29,466 bases of DNA from Microtetraspora glauca (GCA_000721275.1 JOFO01000064.1:1-29466), one strand, 5' to 3'. Counted from the first letter of the stretch, positions 15,657 through 24,837 are shown. The notes: generated from the letters alone by a model not told the origin. Numbers and translations are program-made.

Positions 15657-16673
15657 TCAGTCCAGGTAGCCGCGCAGCTGGTCGGCGTAGGTGTGGTCGC
15701 GGAGTTTGGAGAGGGTCTTGGACTCGATCTGGCGGATGCGTTCGCGGGTGACGCCGAAGAGCTGCCCTATCTCCTCCAGCGTGCGGGGGCGGCCGTCGTC
15801 GAGGCCGTAGCGGAGCTGGACGACCTTGCGCTCGCGCTCGCCGAGGGTGGACAGGACGTCCTCCAGGTGGCGGCGGAGCAGCAGGAAGGCGGCGGACTCG
15901 ACGGGCGAGGCGGCGTCGCCGTCCTCGATGAGGTCGCCGAGGTCGACGTCCTCCTCCTCGCCGACGGGGGTGTGCAGGGAGACGGGTTCCTGGGCGAGCC
16001 GGAGGACCTCGCGGACCCGCTCCGGGGTGAGGTCGAGCTGGGCGGCGACCTCCTCCGGGGTGGGTTCGGTGCCGCGTTCCTGGAGGAGGTGGCGCTGCAC
16101 GCGGATGACCCGGTTGATGAGCTCCACGACGTGGACGGGGACGCGGATGGTCCGGGCCTGGTCGGCGAGGGCCCGGGACATCGCCTGGCGGATCCACCAG
16201 GTGGCGTAGGTGGAGAACTTGTAGCCGCGGGCGTAGTCGAACTTCTCGACGGCCCGGATGAGGCCGAGGTTGCCCTCCTGGACGAGGTCGAGCATGGTCA
16301 GGCCGCGGCCGACGTACCGCTTGGCGACGGAGACGACGAGCCGCAGGTTGGCCTCGATGAGCTTGCGCTTGGCGATCCGGCCGAGGACGACGAGCCGGTC
16401 GAGGTCGTACGCGAGCTGCGAGTCCAGGTCCGGGGTGCGGGCCAGTTTCTCCTCGGCGAAGAGGCCGGCCTCGACGCGGCGGGCCAGTTCGACCTCCTCC
16501 TCGGCGGTGAGGAGGGGGATGCGGCCGATCTCGCGGAGGTACTGGCGGAAGAGGTCGGCGGACGGCCCGTGGCCGCCGGGGTCGGCGGTGCGGCGCCGCT
16601 GGACCGGGACCTCGGGGAGCGGGGGGAGCGCCGGGAGTTCGTCCGGGTCGGTGGTCTGGATCTCGGTCTGCAC
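15657..16673 (-). CDS. hrdA: principal-type RNA polymerase sigma factor, HrdA-like
   Basis: A 338-residue sigma-70 protein directing RNA polymerase to promoters. Region 1.2 reads [20 protein letters not shown]. Region 2 has [17 protein letters not shown] and the near-invariant [16 protein letters not shown]. Region 3 follows, and region 4 ends with the helix-turn-helix [20 protein letters not shown]. It lacks the long N-terminal region 1.1 of HrdB, so it is a group 2 factor. The name HrdA rests on recollection that hrdA neighbours dnaG in S. coelicolor, and is less certain than the family. Start GTG 16673 follows GGAGG at 16683-16687. It lies 122 bases after dnaG; that gap holds no promoter I can name, only a short GACT/AGTC inverted repeat. 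Confidence 0.95.
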   Translation of the reverse strand: MQTEIQTTDPDELPALPPLPEVPVQRRRTADPGGHGPSADLFRQYLREIGRIPLLTAEEEVELARRVEAGLFAEEKLARTPDLDSQLAYDLDRLVVLGRIAKRKLIEANLRLVVSVAKRYVGRGLTMLDLVQEGNLGLIRAVEKFDYARGYKFSTYATWWIRQAMSRALADQARTIRVPVHVVELINRVIRVQRHLLQERGTEPTPEEVAAQLDLTPERVREVLRLAQEPVSLHTPVGEEEDVDLGDLIEDGDAASPVESAAFLLLRRHLEDVLSTLGERERKVVQLRYGLDDGRPRTLEEIGQLFGVTRERIRQIESKTLSKLRDHTYADQLRGYLD

Positions 16674-16795
16674 GGCGGGCGACCTCCAGGAAGGGCGGAA
16701 CGGCTCCGTCACCCCGCCCAGTGTGGGGTACGACACATCGCCGCCACGAGGGGCGTGCGGTGACTTTTTGAGTCCGGTCCGTGACCGAACGTGCC

Positions 16796-18700
16796 TCAGA
16801 GGGCGGCGGCGCCGTGGTTGCGGAGGGACTGGCCGTACTGGGTGAGGACCCACAGCTCGTTCTGCACGGCGGCGAGCCGTTCGGGGTCGCCGTGGGCGCC
16901 GAGCCGGGCGAGGGTGCCCTGGACGTCGCGGATGCGCCGGTCGACGGCCCGGAGCCGGACCTGGACCAGCTGGGCGCCGGCGTACACCTCGTCGACGGTC
17001 TTGGCGAAGACGGTCTCGACGGCGAGTTCGGTGACGAGGGCGCGGACGGTGTCGTCGGGCGCGGCCTCGCGGACGGCGTCGAGGTAGTCGGCGGGGGCGC
17101 CGTCGGCGCCGCCGGCGTCCTGGATGCACTGGCGGACGGCGGCGTAGGGCGGGGCGGTGAACTCGTCGATGCCGTAGGCGTCGAAGGCCGGGGAGACGAG
17201 CGCCGGGTACTGGAGGGCGAGCTTGAGCAGTTCGCGCTCGGTGCGGTGGGCAGGGCTGCGCAGGTTGAGCGCGGGACCGGCGGGGCCGCTGGGGGCCTGG
17301 ACCTCGCCGTACGAGCGCTGCTGCCGCCGTGCGTCGCCGCGCGGGGGCCCGCCCTGGTCCTTGCCGCCGCCGCGCTGCCAGCGGGCGATCTGGGCGACCC
17401 GGCGGACGACGAACTGGGTGTCGAGGATGCCGACGAGGCCGGCGAGCTGGACGGCGACCTCGTGCTGGGAGGCCACGTTCTTGATCTTGGCGACGATCGG
17501 GGCGGCCTCGTCGAGGGCGGCGGCCCGCCCCGCCGGGGTGTCCAGGTCGTAGCGGTTCACGATCTGGCGGAGGGCGAACTCGAAGAGGGGGGTGCGGGGC
17601 TCGACGAGGTCGGCGACGGCGTCGTCGCCCTTGGCGAGGCGCAGCTCGCAGGGGTCCATGCCGTCGGGGGCGATCGCGATGTACGTCTCGGCGGCGAACT
17701 TCTGGTCGTCCTCGAAGGCGCGCAGGGCGGCCTTCTGGCCGGCGGCGTCGCCGTCGAAGGTGAAGATCACGCGGGCCGAGCCGTTGTCCATGAGGAGCCG
17801 GCGGAGGATCTTGATGTGCTCGCCGCCGAACGCGGTGCCGCAGGTGGCGATGGCGGTGGTGACGCCGGCCAGGTGGCAGGCCATGACGTCGGTGTAGCCC
17901 TCGACGACGACGGCCCGGCTGGTCTTGGCGATCTCCTTCTTGGCGAGGTCGATGCCGTAGAGGACCTGGGACTTCTTGTAGACCGGGGTCTCGGGGGTGT
18001 TGAGGTACTTGGGGCCGTTGTCGTCCTCGCGCAGGCGGCGGGCGCCGAAGCCGACGATCTCGCCGCCGACGTCCCGGATGGGCCACATGAGACGGCCGCG
18101 GAAGCGGTCGATGGGGCCGCGGCGGCCTTCCTGGGAGAGGCCGGAGACGATCAGCTCGCGGTCGGAGAAGCCCTTGCCGCGCAGGAAGCGGGTGAGGTGG
18201 TCCCAGCCGGCCGGGGAGTAGCCGACGCCGAAGTGCTCGGCGGCGGCCTGGTCGAAGCCGCGCTCGGCGAGGAACCGGCGGCCGATCTCGGCCTCGGGGG
18301 AGGCGAGTTGGCCGGCGTAGTACTCGGCGGCGATCTTGTGGGCCTCGATCAGGCGGATGCGCTCGCCGCGCTGGTGGCCGGGGTTGTAGCCGCCCTCCTC
18401 GTAGCGGAGGGTGATGCCGGCCTTCGCGGCGAGGCGCTCGACGGTCTCCGAGAAGGAGAGGTGGTCGATCTTCATCACGAAGGCGATGGTGTCGCCGCCC
18501 TCCTGGCAGCCGAAGCAGTGGAAGAGTCCCTTGCTGGGGCTGACCTGGAAGGAGGGCGACTTCTCGTCGTGGAAGGGGCAGAGTCCCTTGAGGTTCCCGC
18601 CGCCGGCGTTGCGGAGCTGGAGGTACTCGGACACCACGGAGTCGATCGGGACCGCGTCCCGGACCGCCTTCACGTCGTCATCGTTGATCCTGCCTGCCAC
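16796..18700 (-). CDS. dnaG: DNA primase
   Basis: A 634-residue primase that makes RNA primers at the replication fork and partners with DnaB helicase. The N-terminal CHC2-type zinc finger is Cys41, His44, Cys62 and Cys65 (CPFHDEK, FHCFGC). The central RNA polymerase/TOPRIM core has Glu267 in [10 protein letters not shown] and the metal-binding Asp316-Gly-Asp318 in [11 protein letters not shown]. The C-terminal helical part would bind the helicase. Length is normal. The start GTG 18700 has no ribosome site and lies 7 bases from a TAGACT box, consistent with leaderless translation. It lies downstream of the FAD-dependent reductase gene and upstream of the sigma factor, recalling the primase-sigma link of the classic macromolecular synthesis operon. 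Confidence 0.98.
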   Translation of the reverse strand: MAGRINDDDVKAVRDAVPIDSVVSEYLQLRNAGGGNLKGLCPFHDEKSPSFQVSPSKGLFHCFGCQEGGDTIAFVMKIDHLSFSETVERLAAKAGITLRYEEGGYNPGHQRGERIRLIEAHKIAAEYYAGQLASPEAEIGRRFLAERGFDQAAAEHFGVGYSPAGWDHLTRFLRGKGFSDRELIVSGLSQEGRRGPIDRFRGRLMWPIRDVGGEIVGFGARRLREDDNGPKYLNTPETPVYKKSQVLYGIDLAKKEIAKTSRAVVVEGYTDVMACHLAGVTTAIATCGTAFGGEHIKILRRLLMDNGSARVIFTFDGDAAGQKAALRAFEDDQKFAAETYIAIAPDGMDPCELRLAKGDDAVADLVEPRTPLFEFALRQIVNRYDLDTPAGRAAALDEAAPIVAKIKNVASQHEVAVQLAGLVGILDTQFVVRRVAQIARWQRGGGKDQGGPPRGDARRQQRSYGEVQAPSGPAGPALNLRSPAHRTERELLKLALQYPALVSPAFDAYGIDEFTAPPYAAVRQCIQDAGGADGAPADYLDAVREAAPDDTVRALVTELAVETVFAKTVDEVYAGAQLVQVRLRAVDRRIRDVQGTLARLGAHGDPERLAAVQNELWVLTQYGQSLRNHGAAAL

Positions 18701-18706
18701 GCGTAG

Positions 18707-18733
18707 AGTCTACGGCTCGCCCGTACGTGTCAG
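18707..18733 (-). promoter_or_regulatory. candidate leaderless promoter of dnaG
   Basis: On the minus strand, CTGACA (18728-18733) and TAGACT (18707-18712) resemble -35 and -10 boxes. Their spacer is only 15 bases, which is shorter than usual. The GTG of dnaG begins 7 bases after the -10 box, where transcription would start, and no ribosome site is present. The -35 box overlaps the stop codon of the upstream gene. Confidence 0.42.
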
Positions 18734-19989
18734 AGCAGGCTGTCCAGGGGCACGGACGCGTCGCAGAGGGTGTCGGTGTCGACCTGGGCGCGGGAGCGGA
18801 TGAGCCGCTGGATCGGCTCTGTGACGTCCCACACGTTCACGTTCATCCCGGCGATCACCCGGCCGTCCTTGAGCCAGAAGGCGATGAACTCGCGCTTGCC
18901 GGTGTCGCCGCGGACCACGACCTGGTCGTACGAGCCCGGGGGCGCCCAGCCGGAGTACTCCATGCCGAGGTCGTACTGGTCGGTGAAGAAGTACGGGATC
19001 CGGTCGTAGGAGACGTCCTGGCCGAGCATGGCGCGGGCGGCGGCGGGGCCGCCGTTCAGGGCGTTGGCCCAGTGCTCGACGCGGATGCGGTGGTGGAGGA
19101 AGGGGTGGTCGAAGGCGGCGACGTCGCCGGCGGCGTAGATGTCGGGGTCGGAGGTGCGCAGCGAGGCGTCGACGGCGATGCCGCCGCCGTCGGCGCGGTC
19201 GACGAGGGCGAGGCCGGAGTTCTCGGCGAGGGCGGCGCGGGGGGCGGCGCCGACGGCGACGAGGACGGCGTGGGCGGGGTGCTCCTCGCCGTCGTCGGTG
19301 CGGACGGCGAGGACCATGCCGTCCTGGCCGGTGATCTCGGTGATGCGGGCGCCGAAGTGGAAGCGGACGCCGTGCCCGGTGTGGAGGTCGGCGAAGAGCT
19401 GGCCGAGCTCGGGGCCGAGGACGCTGTGGAGCGGGGTCGGCTCGTACTCGACGACGGTGACCTCGGCGCCATAGGTGCGGGCGGCGGCGGCGACCTCCAG
19501 GCCGATCCAGCCGGCGCCGGCGATCACCAGGTGCCCGTTGTCCCGGCCGAGGGCCTTGAGCTCGTCGCGGAGCCGCTCGGCGTGGGAGAGGCGGCGCAGG
19601 TGGTGGACGCCGGCGAGGCCGGTGCCGGGGACGTCCAGGCGGCGCGGCTCGGAGCCGGTGGCGAGGAGCAGCTTGTCGTAGCGGAGGGCGGTGCCGTCGC
19701 CGAGGCGGACGGTGCGGTCGTCCCGGTCGATCGCGGTGACGGTCTGGCCGAGGTGGAGCTCGACGTCGTGGGCGGCGTACCAGCCGGGCTCGTGGACGAG
19801 GGCGGCGTCCCGGTCCTTCTTGCCGAGGAGGAGGTCCTTGGAGAGCGGGGGCCGTTCGTAGGGGTGGTCGCGTTCGTCGCCGATGAGGATCACCCGGCCG
19901 TTGAAGCCCTCCGCGCGGAGCGTCTCCGCCGCCTTGGCGCCGGCCAGGCCCCCGCCGACGATGACAAAGGTCTGATCTGCGTCGACCAC
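18730..19989 (-). CDS. FAD-dependent NAD(P)H reductase, ferredoxin-reductase type
   Basis: A 419-residue flavoprotein of the two-dinucleotide-fold family. The FAD-binding motif is VIVGGGLAGAKAAE (residues 9-22). PYERPPLSK follows, as in ferredoxin reductases of the BphA4/putidaredoxin reductase type. The NAD-binding motif VIAGAGWIGLEVAAAA lies near residue 157, and the second FAD motif is IYAAGDVA. A C-terminal reductase domain (FWLKDGRVIAGMNVNVWD) completes it. The start GTG 19989 has GGAGGA 6 bases upstream. The electron acceptor is unknown: no ferredoxin gene is adjacent. The 128-bp gap before it contains a TAGCGT hexamer (20021-20026) that could be a -10 box, but no -35 box. Confidence 0.93.
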   Translation of the reverse strand: MVDADQTFVIVGGGLAGAKAAETLRAEGFNGRVILIGDERDHPYERPPLSKDLLLGKKDRDAALVHEPGWYAAHDVELHLGQTVTAIDRDDRTVRLGDGTALRYDKLLLATGSEPRRLDVPGTGLAGVHHLRRLSHAERLRDELKALGRDNGHLVIAGAGWIGLEVAAAARTYGAEVTVVEYEPTPLHSVLGPELGQLFADLHTGHGVRFHFGARITEITGQDGMVLAVRTDDGEEHPAHAVLVAVGAAPRAALAENSGLALVDRADGGGIAVDASLRTSDPDIYAAGDVAAFDHPFLHHRIRVEHWANALNGGPAAARAMLGQDVSYDRIPYFFTDQYDLGMEYSGWAPPGSYDQVVVRGDTGKREFIAFWLKDGRVIAGMNVNVWDVTEPIQRLIRSRAQVDTDTLCDASVPLDSLL

Positions 19990-20117
19990 GTTGATTCCTC
20001 CTCGTTGCGACCGGTTCTCTACGCTACGCCCCCGAGCCGGGGCCGGGCGGCAGCGCCCCTGGACGTGCATGCGAGGGTCCCGCACGGCGCCGGAAGGCGG
20101 AAGGGGGCGCACGGTCC

Positions 20118-21419
20118 CTAGGCGCGCGGGGTCCGGAGGCGGTGGTGGAGGGCGCGGGCGGAGGCGTCGGTGAGGTTGGCGATCTGGTCGACGATCACCC
20201 GCATGCGGGAACGGTCGTCGGGCGCGGCGGCGAACAGGGCGCGGAACTGCGGTTCGAGTCCGTCGGGGGCGCGGGCGACGAGCGCCTCGGCGAGTTCGGC
20301 GACGACGATCCGCTGGTCGGCGCGGAGCGCCTCCTGTTCGGCGCGCTGCATGACGTACCGGTCGGCGACGGCCTTGAGGACGGCGCACTCGTTGCGGGCG
20401 GAGCGGGGGACGACGAGTTCGGCGCCGTAGCGGGTGAGGCGGCCGGAGCCGTACGCCTGCCGGGTGGCGCCCTCGGCGGCGAGGCAGAAGCGGCCGATGA
20501 GCTGGCTGGTGGCGTCCTTGAGGCGGGCCTGGGCGGCGGCGGAGCCGTCGTAGCCGTGCGGCCACCAGCTCTGCTCCATGAGCCGGTCGAGGGCTTCGGC
20601 GAGTTCGGCGGGGTCGGTGTCCTCGGGGACGTAGCGGCCGATGGCGACGGCGAAGACGTCGGCGCGCTCGGGTTCGGCGTAGAGGAGGTTGGGGTCGATG
20701 TGGCCGGCGTGCAGGCCGTCCTCGAAGTCGTGGACGGAGTAGGCGACGTCGTCGGACCAGTCCATGACCTCGGCCTCGAAGCACTTGCGCTGCTCGGGGG
20801 CGCCGCGCCGGATCCACTCGAAGACGGGCAGGTCGTCCTCGTACACCCCGAACTTGGACGAGCCGGGGTCGGTGGGGTGGTCGCCGCGCGGCCAGGGGTA
20901 CTTGGTGGCGGCGTCGAGGGCGGCGCGGGTGAGGTTGAGGCCGACGGGGACGGGTTCGCCGTCGGGACCGGGGACGAAGCGCTTGGGTTCGATGCGGGTG
21001 AGGAGGCGGAGGGACTGGGCGTTGCCCTCGAAGCCGCCGCAGTCCTTGGCGACGTCGTTGAGCGCCTGTTCGCCGTTGTGCCCGAAGGGCGGGTGGCCCA
21101 TGTCGTGGGAGAGGCAGGCGGCTTCGACGAGGTCGGGGTCGCAGCCGAGGGCGGCGCCGAGCTCGCGGCCGACCTGGGCGCATTCGAGGGAGTGGGTGAG
21201 CCGGGTGCGGGGGCTGGCGTCCCAGGAGTGGCCGCGGGTGCCGGGGGTGACGACCTGGGTCTTCCCGGCGAGCCTGCGCAGGGCGGCGGAGTGCAGCACG
21301 CGGGCGCGGTCGCGCTGGAAGGCGGTGCGGCCGGGGCGCTTGTCAGGCTCGGCGGCCCAGCGCTCGGTGGCGGTCGGGTCGTACCCGGGGGTCTCGCTGG
21401 TGCCGTCGTAGCCTGCCAT
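20118..21419 (-). CDS. dgt: deoxyguanosinetriphosphate triphosphohydrolase-like protein
   Basis: A 433-residue HD-domain phosphohydrolase that splits dNTPs into deoxynucleoside and triphosphate, limiting nucleotide pools. Metal ligands are visible: His76 in RLTHSLE and His105-Asp106 in [13 protein letters not shown], with a later [11 protein letters not shown] motif giving the remaining Asp. The N-terminal [20 protein letters not shown] is typical of the short dGTPase-like family. The start ATG 21419 has only a weak GAGA site. It lies 35 bases after the chelatase gene and upstream of the reductase and dnaG genes, so it may share a transcript with them. Confidence 0.95.
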   Translation of the reverse strand: MAGYDGTSETPGYDPTATERWAAEPDKRPGRTAFQRDRARVLHSAALRRLAGKTQVVTPGTRGHSWDASPRTRLTHSLECAQVGRELGAALGCDPDLVEAACLSHDMGHPPFGHNGEQALNDVAKDCGGFEGNAQSLRLLTRIEPKRFVPGPDGEPVPVGLNLTRAALDAATKYPWPRGDHPTDPGSSKFGVYEDDLPVFEWIRRGAPEQRKCFEAEVMDWSDDVAYSVHDFEDGLHAGHIDPNLLYAEPERADVFAVAIGRYVPEDTDPAELAEALDRLMEQSWWPHGYDGSAAAQARLKDATSQLIGRFCLAAEGATRQAYGSGRLTRYGAELVVPRSARNECAVLKAVADRYVMQRAEQEALRADQRIVVAELAEALVARAPDGLEPQFRALFAAAPDDRSRMRVIVDQIANLTDASARALHHRLRTPRA

Positions 21420-21454
21420 GTCTCGACGGTAACCGGAGGGACCGACAAAAGGGT

Positions 21455-22246
21455 TCAGATGGACGCGGGTTCCCGCGCGGGGGTGGCGGTGCGGCCGGTG
21501 CGGGCCCGGGCGGCACCGTCGTAGCGGTGCAGGACGAGGCGGGCGAGGGCGGGGTGGGCGCCGAGCGGGTCGGCGGCGATCCAGGGGGCGTGGGCGGCGG
21601 CGCGGGCGGCGAAGAGGCCGGGGGCGGTGAAGCAGGAGGCGACGGCGATCCGGTGCCGGCCGCGGGCGGTGAGGGCGGCGACGGCCTCGGGGACGGTGGG
21701 GGCGGCGGCGGAGGCGTACGCGGCGAGGACGGGGGTGCCGTCGAGGCGGTCGGCGAGGGCGGCGGCGATCCGGCGGAGGGTGGCGGCGGAGCGGGGGTCG
21801 CGGGAGCCGGCGGAGGCGAGGACGACGCCGGTGGTGCGCGCGGCGGAGTCGGCGGGGGTCCAGCCGGCCTCGGCGAGCCGGTCGGCGAGGGCCTCGGCGA
21901 GCAGCGGGTGGGGGCCGAGGGGGGCGGCGGCGCGGGCGCGGAGGCCGGGGACGGCGGCGAGGGCGGCGGGCAGGTCGTGGGTGACGTGGTAGCCGGGGGC
22001 GAGGAGGAGCGGGACGAGGACGGCCTCGCGGCCCTCGGCGGCGAGCGCGGCGAGCGTCGTGTCGAGGAGCGGGGCGTTCAGCTCGATGTGGGCGAGGCGG
22101 ACGTCGAGGCCGGGGCGGAGCTCGCGGACCCGGTCGAGGAGCCGGGCGAGGGCGGCACGCGCGCGGGGGTCGCGGCTGCCGTGGCCGACGGCGACGAGAA
22201 CGGGGGCGGGGACGGGCGAGGGGACGGGGGCGCTGGGGGTCTGCAC
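21455..22246 (-). CDS. sirohydrochlorin chelatase, CbiX type
   Basis: A 263-residue two-lobed chelatase that inserts Fe (siroheme) or Co (cobalamin) into sirohydrochlorin. The first lobe begins [15 protein letters not shown] with His22 and has YHVTHDLP with His86 and His89. The second lobe repeats the pattern as [15 protein letters not shown] (GSRDP at 146-150) but lacks the His of the first lobe, as in long CbiX proteins. The GTG start at 22246 has GGAGGT 9 bases upstream (22256-22261); an in-frame extension to 22432 lacks a ribosome site. With a nitrate reductase nearby, iron insertion to make siroheme for nitrite or sulfite reductase is the likely use. Confidence 0.88.
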   Translation of the reverse strand: MQTPSAPVPSPVPAPVLVAVGHGSRDPRARAALARLLDRVRELRPGLDVRLAHIELNAPLLDTTLAALAAEGREAVLVPLLLAPGYHVTHDLPAALAAVPGLRARAAAPLGPHPLLAEALADRLAEAGWTPADSAARTTGVVLASAGSRDPRSAATLRRIAAALADRLDGTPVLAAYASAAAPTVPEAVAALTARGRHRIAVASCFTAPGLFAARAAAHAPWIAADPLGAHPALARLVLHRYDGAARARTGRTATPAREPASI

Positions 22247-22383
22247 GGTCGGGGTACCTCCTGCTCGGTCTTCTCCGCCGGGCGGGCGTACGGACGCACC
22301 CGGCGGAGCTGGAGTCCGAGCTGGTCCACGATCCGGCCCAGCAGGCCGGCGGCGTCCGCGAACGTGCTGTCCGGCTCCGTCAT
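22078..22383 (-). CDS. small coding-like ORF overlapping the chelatase start (doubtful)
   Basis: From ATG 22383 the first 45 or so codons read like a real actinobacterial protein ([20 protein letters not shown], then [18 protein letters not shown]) with mostly G/C third positions. Past the GTG of the chelatase the frame turns into Pro/Ser-rich shadow sequence up to the stop at 22078. A CAGGAT hexamer ends 6 bases before the ATG, so translation could be leaderless. It may be a short leader protein, a decayed gene whose end is lost, or chance. Only the part 22247-22383 has coding character. Confidence 0.28.
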   Translation of the reverse strand: MTEPDSTFADAAGLLGRIVDQLGLQLRRVRPYARPAEKTEQEVPRPCRPPAPPSPRPSPPPFSSPSATAAATPARVPPSPGSSTGSASSAPASTSASPTSS

Positions 22384-22445
22384 GGACCGATCCTGGCGGC
22401 GGCACGTTGCCTCGCCGTTGCGCGCCGGTCACGGCTCGTTTCCGG

Positions 22446-22513
22446 GCCCGGCGCGCGGGTGTTTCGCCGGGCTCACGCGCGCGGGCGGACGGGTGTCAGC
22501 ACGCGCGCGCGTG
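22446..22513 (-). terminator. paired inverted repeats after the GNAT-like gene
   Basis: Two perfect inverted repeats lie just beyond the stop of the leftward GNAT-like gene. One is a 10-bp stem (22474-22483 with 22504-22513, 20-base loop, alternating CG). The other is an 8-bp stem GCCCGGCG/CGCCGGGC (22446-22453 with 22465-22472, 11-base loop). They could act in termination before the chelatase promoter; the alternating CG makes chance pairing possible. Confidence 0.45.
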
Positions 22514-22524
22514 GGCGCCGGGCG

Positions 22525-23253
22525 TCAGGCGGCGAGCCAGATCCGGAGCGGGCCGAGGTCGGCGAAGCCGGCGGCGCGGGCGGCGGTCAGGTCGTCGCCG
22601 GACTCGTAGCCGACGACGGGGAGGGCGGGGTCGGCGGCGGCGAGGGCGGCGGCCCAGACGGCGGCGGGCTCGGTGCCGTCGGCGGCGAAGAGGTTGGAGA
22701 CGCCGGTGGCGCCGGCGCCGGTGGAGAGGACGGCTCCGCCGAGGATCCGCCCGCCGGGTCCGGGGACGGCGACGACGGTGACGGCCGGGTCGCCGAGGAG
22801 GGCCGGGCGGAAGAGGTCCGCGGCGCCGGCGTCGCCGCCGCTCCAGGCGAGCGCCCAGGCGGCGAGCGCGTCGGGGGTGTCGATCCGGATCCAGTCGGCC
22901 GCTCCCCCGGGGGTGGCGGCGGGGACGCCCGCGGGGCGGCCGATCCAGGTGGCGTCGAAGAGCGGCCGGAAGCCCTCGGGGGCGAGGTCGAGGCGGGCGT
23001 ACGAGTCCTTGACGGAGGCGCCGGCGGTGCGGTCGACGCCCGCGAGGACGTCGGCGGCGGTCGCGTCGGCCGTGAGGGAGACGCCGTCGGGGTAGTAGAG
23101 CGGGGTGCGGCGGGGGCTGGTCCAGGCCCGGGGGCCGAAGGCACCGGTGAGGCCGTGGGCCCGGCTCATCGCGTGGCACCAGGCGGCGTTGTTCCGCACG
23201 GCGGCGGTCAGCATCTCTTCGTCGGTCACCGCCGGATCGTACGGAAGCCGCAC
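22525..23253 (-). CDS. GNAT-like acetyltransferase-family protein
   Basis: A 242-residue predicted cytoplasmic protein. The C-terminal half looks like a GNAT fold: VTVVAVPGPGGRILGGAVLS, then VSNLFAADGT, and the closing GYESGDDLTAARAAGFADLG with the Gly-Phe-x-x-x-Gly ending usual in this fold. The N-terminal half (NNAAWCHAMSRAHGL, LYYPDGVSL) is less typical and may be the degenerate first domain of a double-GNAT protein. The start GTG 23253 follows GGAGG at 23260-23264 by 6 bases; GTG 23229 is a weaker alternative. It is divergent from the aquaporin gene. The substrate is unknown. Confidence 0.8.
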   Translation of the reverse strand: MRLPYDPAVTDEEMLTAAVRNNAAWCHAMSRAHGLTGAFGPRAWTSPRRTPLYYPDGVSLTADATAADVLAGVDRTAGASVKDSYARLDLAPEGFRPLFDATWIGRPAGVPAATPGGAADWIRIDTPDALAAWALAWSGGDAGAADLFRPALLGDPAVTVVAVPGPGGRILGGAVLSTGAGATGVSNLFAADGTEPAAVWAAALAAADPALPVVGYESGDDLTAARAAGFADLGPLRIWLAA

Positions 23254-23304
23254 CCCTCTCCTCCCCTCTTTTTTCGTTCCGAATCACGGAATATCTTTTC
23301 CATT
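23254..23304. promoter_or_regulatory. AT-rich divergent control region
   Basis: This 51-bp spacer is strikingly AT-rich for the window. It has a 5-bp inverted repeat TTCCG-N5-CGGAA (23277-23291) that overlaps a second one, GGAA-N6-TTCC (23288-23301). A TATCTT hexamer (23292-23297) ends 7 bases before the aquaporin ATG. With no ribosome site there, transcription may start at the ATG. The inverted repeats could be an operator shared by both divergent genes. Confidence 0.45.
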
Positions 23305-24027
23305 ATGAGAATGTCCCCCGCGTCGCTCCCCCGGCGCGCCGCCGCCGAGTTCACCGGCACCGCCGCCCTCGTCGCCGTGATCGTCGGCTCCGGCCTCCGC
23401 GCCGACTCCCTCAGCCAGGACATCGGCGTCCGGCTGCTCGCCAACGCCACCGCCTCCGCCCTCGGCCTCGGGCTGCTCATCGCGCTCCTCGGGCCGCTGT
23501 CCGGCGCCCACTTCAACCCGGTCGTCACCCTCTCCGAGTGGTGGGGCCGCCGCCGCGAGCAGGGCGGCCACGAGGTCCTCGCCTACGTCGCCGCCCAGGT
23601 GGCCGGTGCCGTCGCCGGGGCGCTGCTCGCCGAGGCGATGTTCGGCCGCCCGCCCGGCTCCTGGTCCACCGAGCCGCGCGCCGCCCTCCACCTGCTGCTC
23701 GGCGAGGCGGTCGCCACCGCCGGGCTCGTCCTCGTCGTCCAGGGCCTGCGGCACATCGGCCGCCCCCAGCTGGCCCCGGTCGCGGTCGCCGGCTACATCG
23801 GCGCGGCGATCTGGTTCACCTCCTCCGGTTCCTTCGCCAACCCGGCGGCCACCGTCGGCCGGTCGCTGACCGACTCGTTCACCGGCATCGCCCCCGCCTC
23901 GGTGCCCGCCTACGCCGCCGCCCAGCTCCTCGGGATGCTGCTCGGCATGGGCCTCGCCGGTGTGCTCTACGGCACGTCACGGGCCGCCGCCGAACCGGAG
24001 CCCGCCGCAGCGCGTCGAACGGGGTGA
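23305..24027 (+). CDS. aquaporin/MIP-family channel
   Basis: A 240-residue channel of six membrane segments and two half-helices. The first pore motif is NPV (Asn71-Pro-Val in HFNPVVTLSEWW) instead of NPA; the second is NPA (Asn179 in FANPAATVGRSLTDSF). The start region AAAEFTGTAALVAVIVGSG is typical of the actinobacterial branch often found with arsenic genes, but none is seen here. It may conduct glycerol, water or a metalloid. ATG 23305 was chosen as the first start; ATG 23311 is possible. No ribosome site precedes either. It is followed after 35 bases by the SanA/YdcF-family gene, probably co-transcribed. Confidence 0.9.
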   Translation: MRMSPASLPRRAAAEFTGTAALVAVIVGSGLRADSLSQDIGVRLLANATASALGLGLLIALLGPLSGAHFNPVVTLSEWWGRRREQGGHEVLAYVAAQVAGAVAGALLAEAMFGRPPGSWSTEPRAALHLLLGEAVATAGLVLVVQGLRHIGRPQLAPVAVAGYIGAAIWFTSSGSFANPAATVGRSLTDSFTGIAPASVPAYAAAQLLGMLLGMGLAGVLYGTSRAAAEPEPAAARRTG

Positions 24028-24062
24028 CCGCCCTCTCCCCGACCCACCCGGAGGCCCCGCCG

Positions 24063-24764
24063 ATGCAGGTCCGGTTCCCCCGCACCGTCCGGGGCCGCCG
24101 CCGCGCCGTCCAGGCCGTGATGGCCGCCGCCGTCCTCGCGCTGCTCCCCGCGACCTGGATGCACACGGCCGCCGCCGGCCGGCTCCGCACCACCGCCGAC
24201 GTGCCCGCCCGGGACGTCGCCGTCGTCTTCGGCGCCGGCCTCTGGAACGGGCGCCCGACCCCGTACCTCGCGCACCGGCTCGACACCGCCGCCGAGCTGT
24301 ACCGCACCGGCAAGGTGAAGGTCCTCCTCGTCACCGGCGACAACAGCCGCACCGAGTACGACGAGCCCGGCGCCATGCGCGCCTACCTCGCCGCCCGGGG
24401 CGTCCCGGACGGCAAGGTCGTCAGCGACCACGCCGGCTTCGACACCTGGGACAGCTGCGTGCGCGCCCGGGAGATCTTCGGCGTCGACCGGGCCGTCCTC
24501 GTCACCCAGGACTTCCACATCAAGCGGGCCGTCGCCCTGTGCGCGCGGGCCGGGGTGGACGCGTACGGCGTCGGGGTCGCCGAACCCCGGGACGCCACCT
24601 GGTACTACGGCACCGTCCGGGAGCTCGCCGCCGCCGGCAAGGCCGCCCTCGACGCGGCCGTCCGCCCCGACCCGCGCTTCCTCGGCCCGCGCGAGACCGG
24701 CGTCGCCGAGGCCCTGGCGGGCGGCGTCCGCACCGCCGTCGCCTCACCCGCCGCCGGCCACTGA
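24063..24764 (+). CDS. SanA/YdcF-family (DUF218) membrane-anchored protein
   Basis: A 233-residue protein with one N-terminal membrane segment (about residues 16-37) and an extracytoplasmic DUF218 domain. The domain starts AVVFGAGLWNGRPTPYLAHR, contains LLVTGDNSRTEYDEPGAM with the family's acidic cluster, and ends in AVLVTQDFHIKRAVALCARAG with its conserved His. E. coli SanA affects envelope permeability to vancomycin; the reaction catalysed is unknown. The ATG has GGAGG 8 bases upstream (24050-24054). It lies between the aquaporin and nitrate reductase genes and shows no functional link to nitrate use. Confidence 0.9.
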   Translation: MQVRFPRTVRGRRRAVQAVMAAAVLALLPATWMHTAAAGRLRTTADVPARDVAVVFGAGLWNGRPTPYLAHRLDTAAELYRTGKVKVLLVTGDNSRTEYDEPGAMRAYLAARGVPDGKVVSDHAGFDTWDSCVRAREIFGVDRAVLVTQDFHIKRAVALCARAGVDAYGVGVAEPRDATWYYGTVRELAAAGKAALDAAVRPDPRFLGPRETGVAEALAGGVRTAVASPAAGH

Positions 24765-24787
24765 CCTGAGCGGAGAGCACCGCGCCC

Positions 24788-24825
24788 GTAATACGCGGCG
24801 CCCCCGTCCGTAACACGCGCGCCGC
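24788..24825 (+). promoter_or_regulatory. GlnR-like half-site pair upstream of nitrate reductase
   Basis: GTAAT (24788-24792) and GTAAC (24810-24814) match the a-site of the GlnR box (gTnAC) and are spaced exactly 22 bases apart, as two successive a-sites should be. The intervening b-sites (expected GAAAC) are poor: CGCCC and GCCGC. GlnR is the known nitrogen regulator of nas and nir genes in Streptomyces, so a degenerate site is plausible here. It ends 12 bases before the ATG. Confidence 0.42.
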
Positions 24826-24837
24826 ACGCTGGGCGGC

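Noticed and set aside
16762..16774. GACT-N5-AGTC with a T-run between dnaG and the sigma factor gene as terminator
   Set aside because: Only a 4-bp stem, and the T-run lies in the loop, not after the stem.
16781..18706. 641-residue plus-strand open frame opposite dnaG
   Set aside because: Translation is repetitive Gly/Ala/Val/Asp shadow typical of the antisense frame in high-GC DNA; dnaG on the other strand has all primase motifs.
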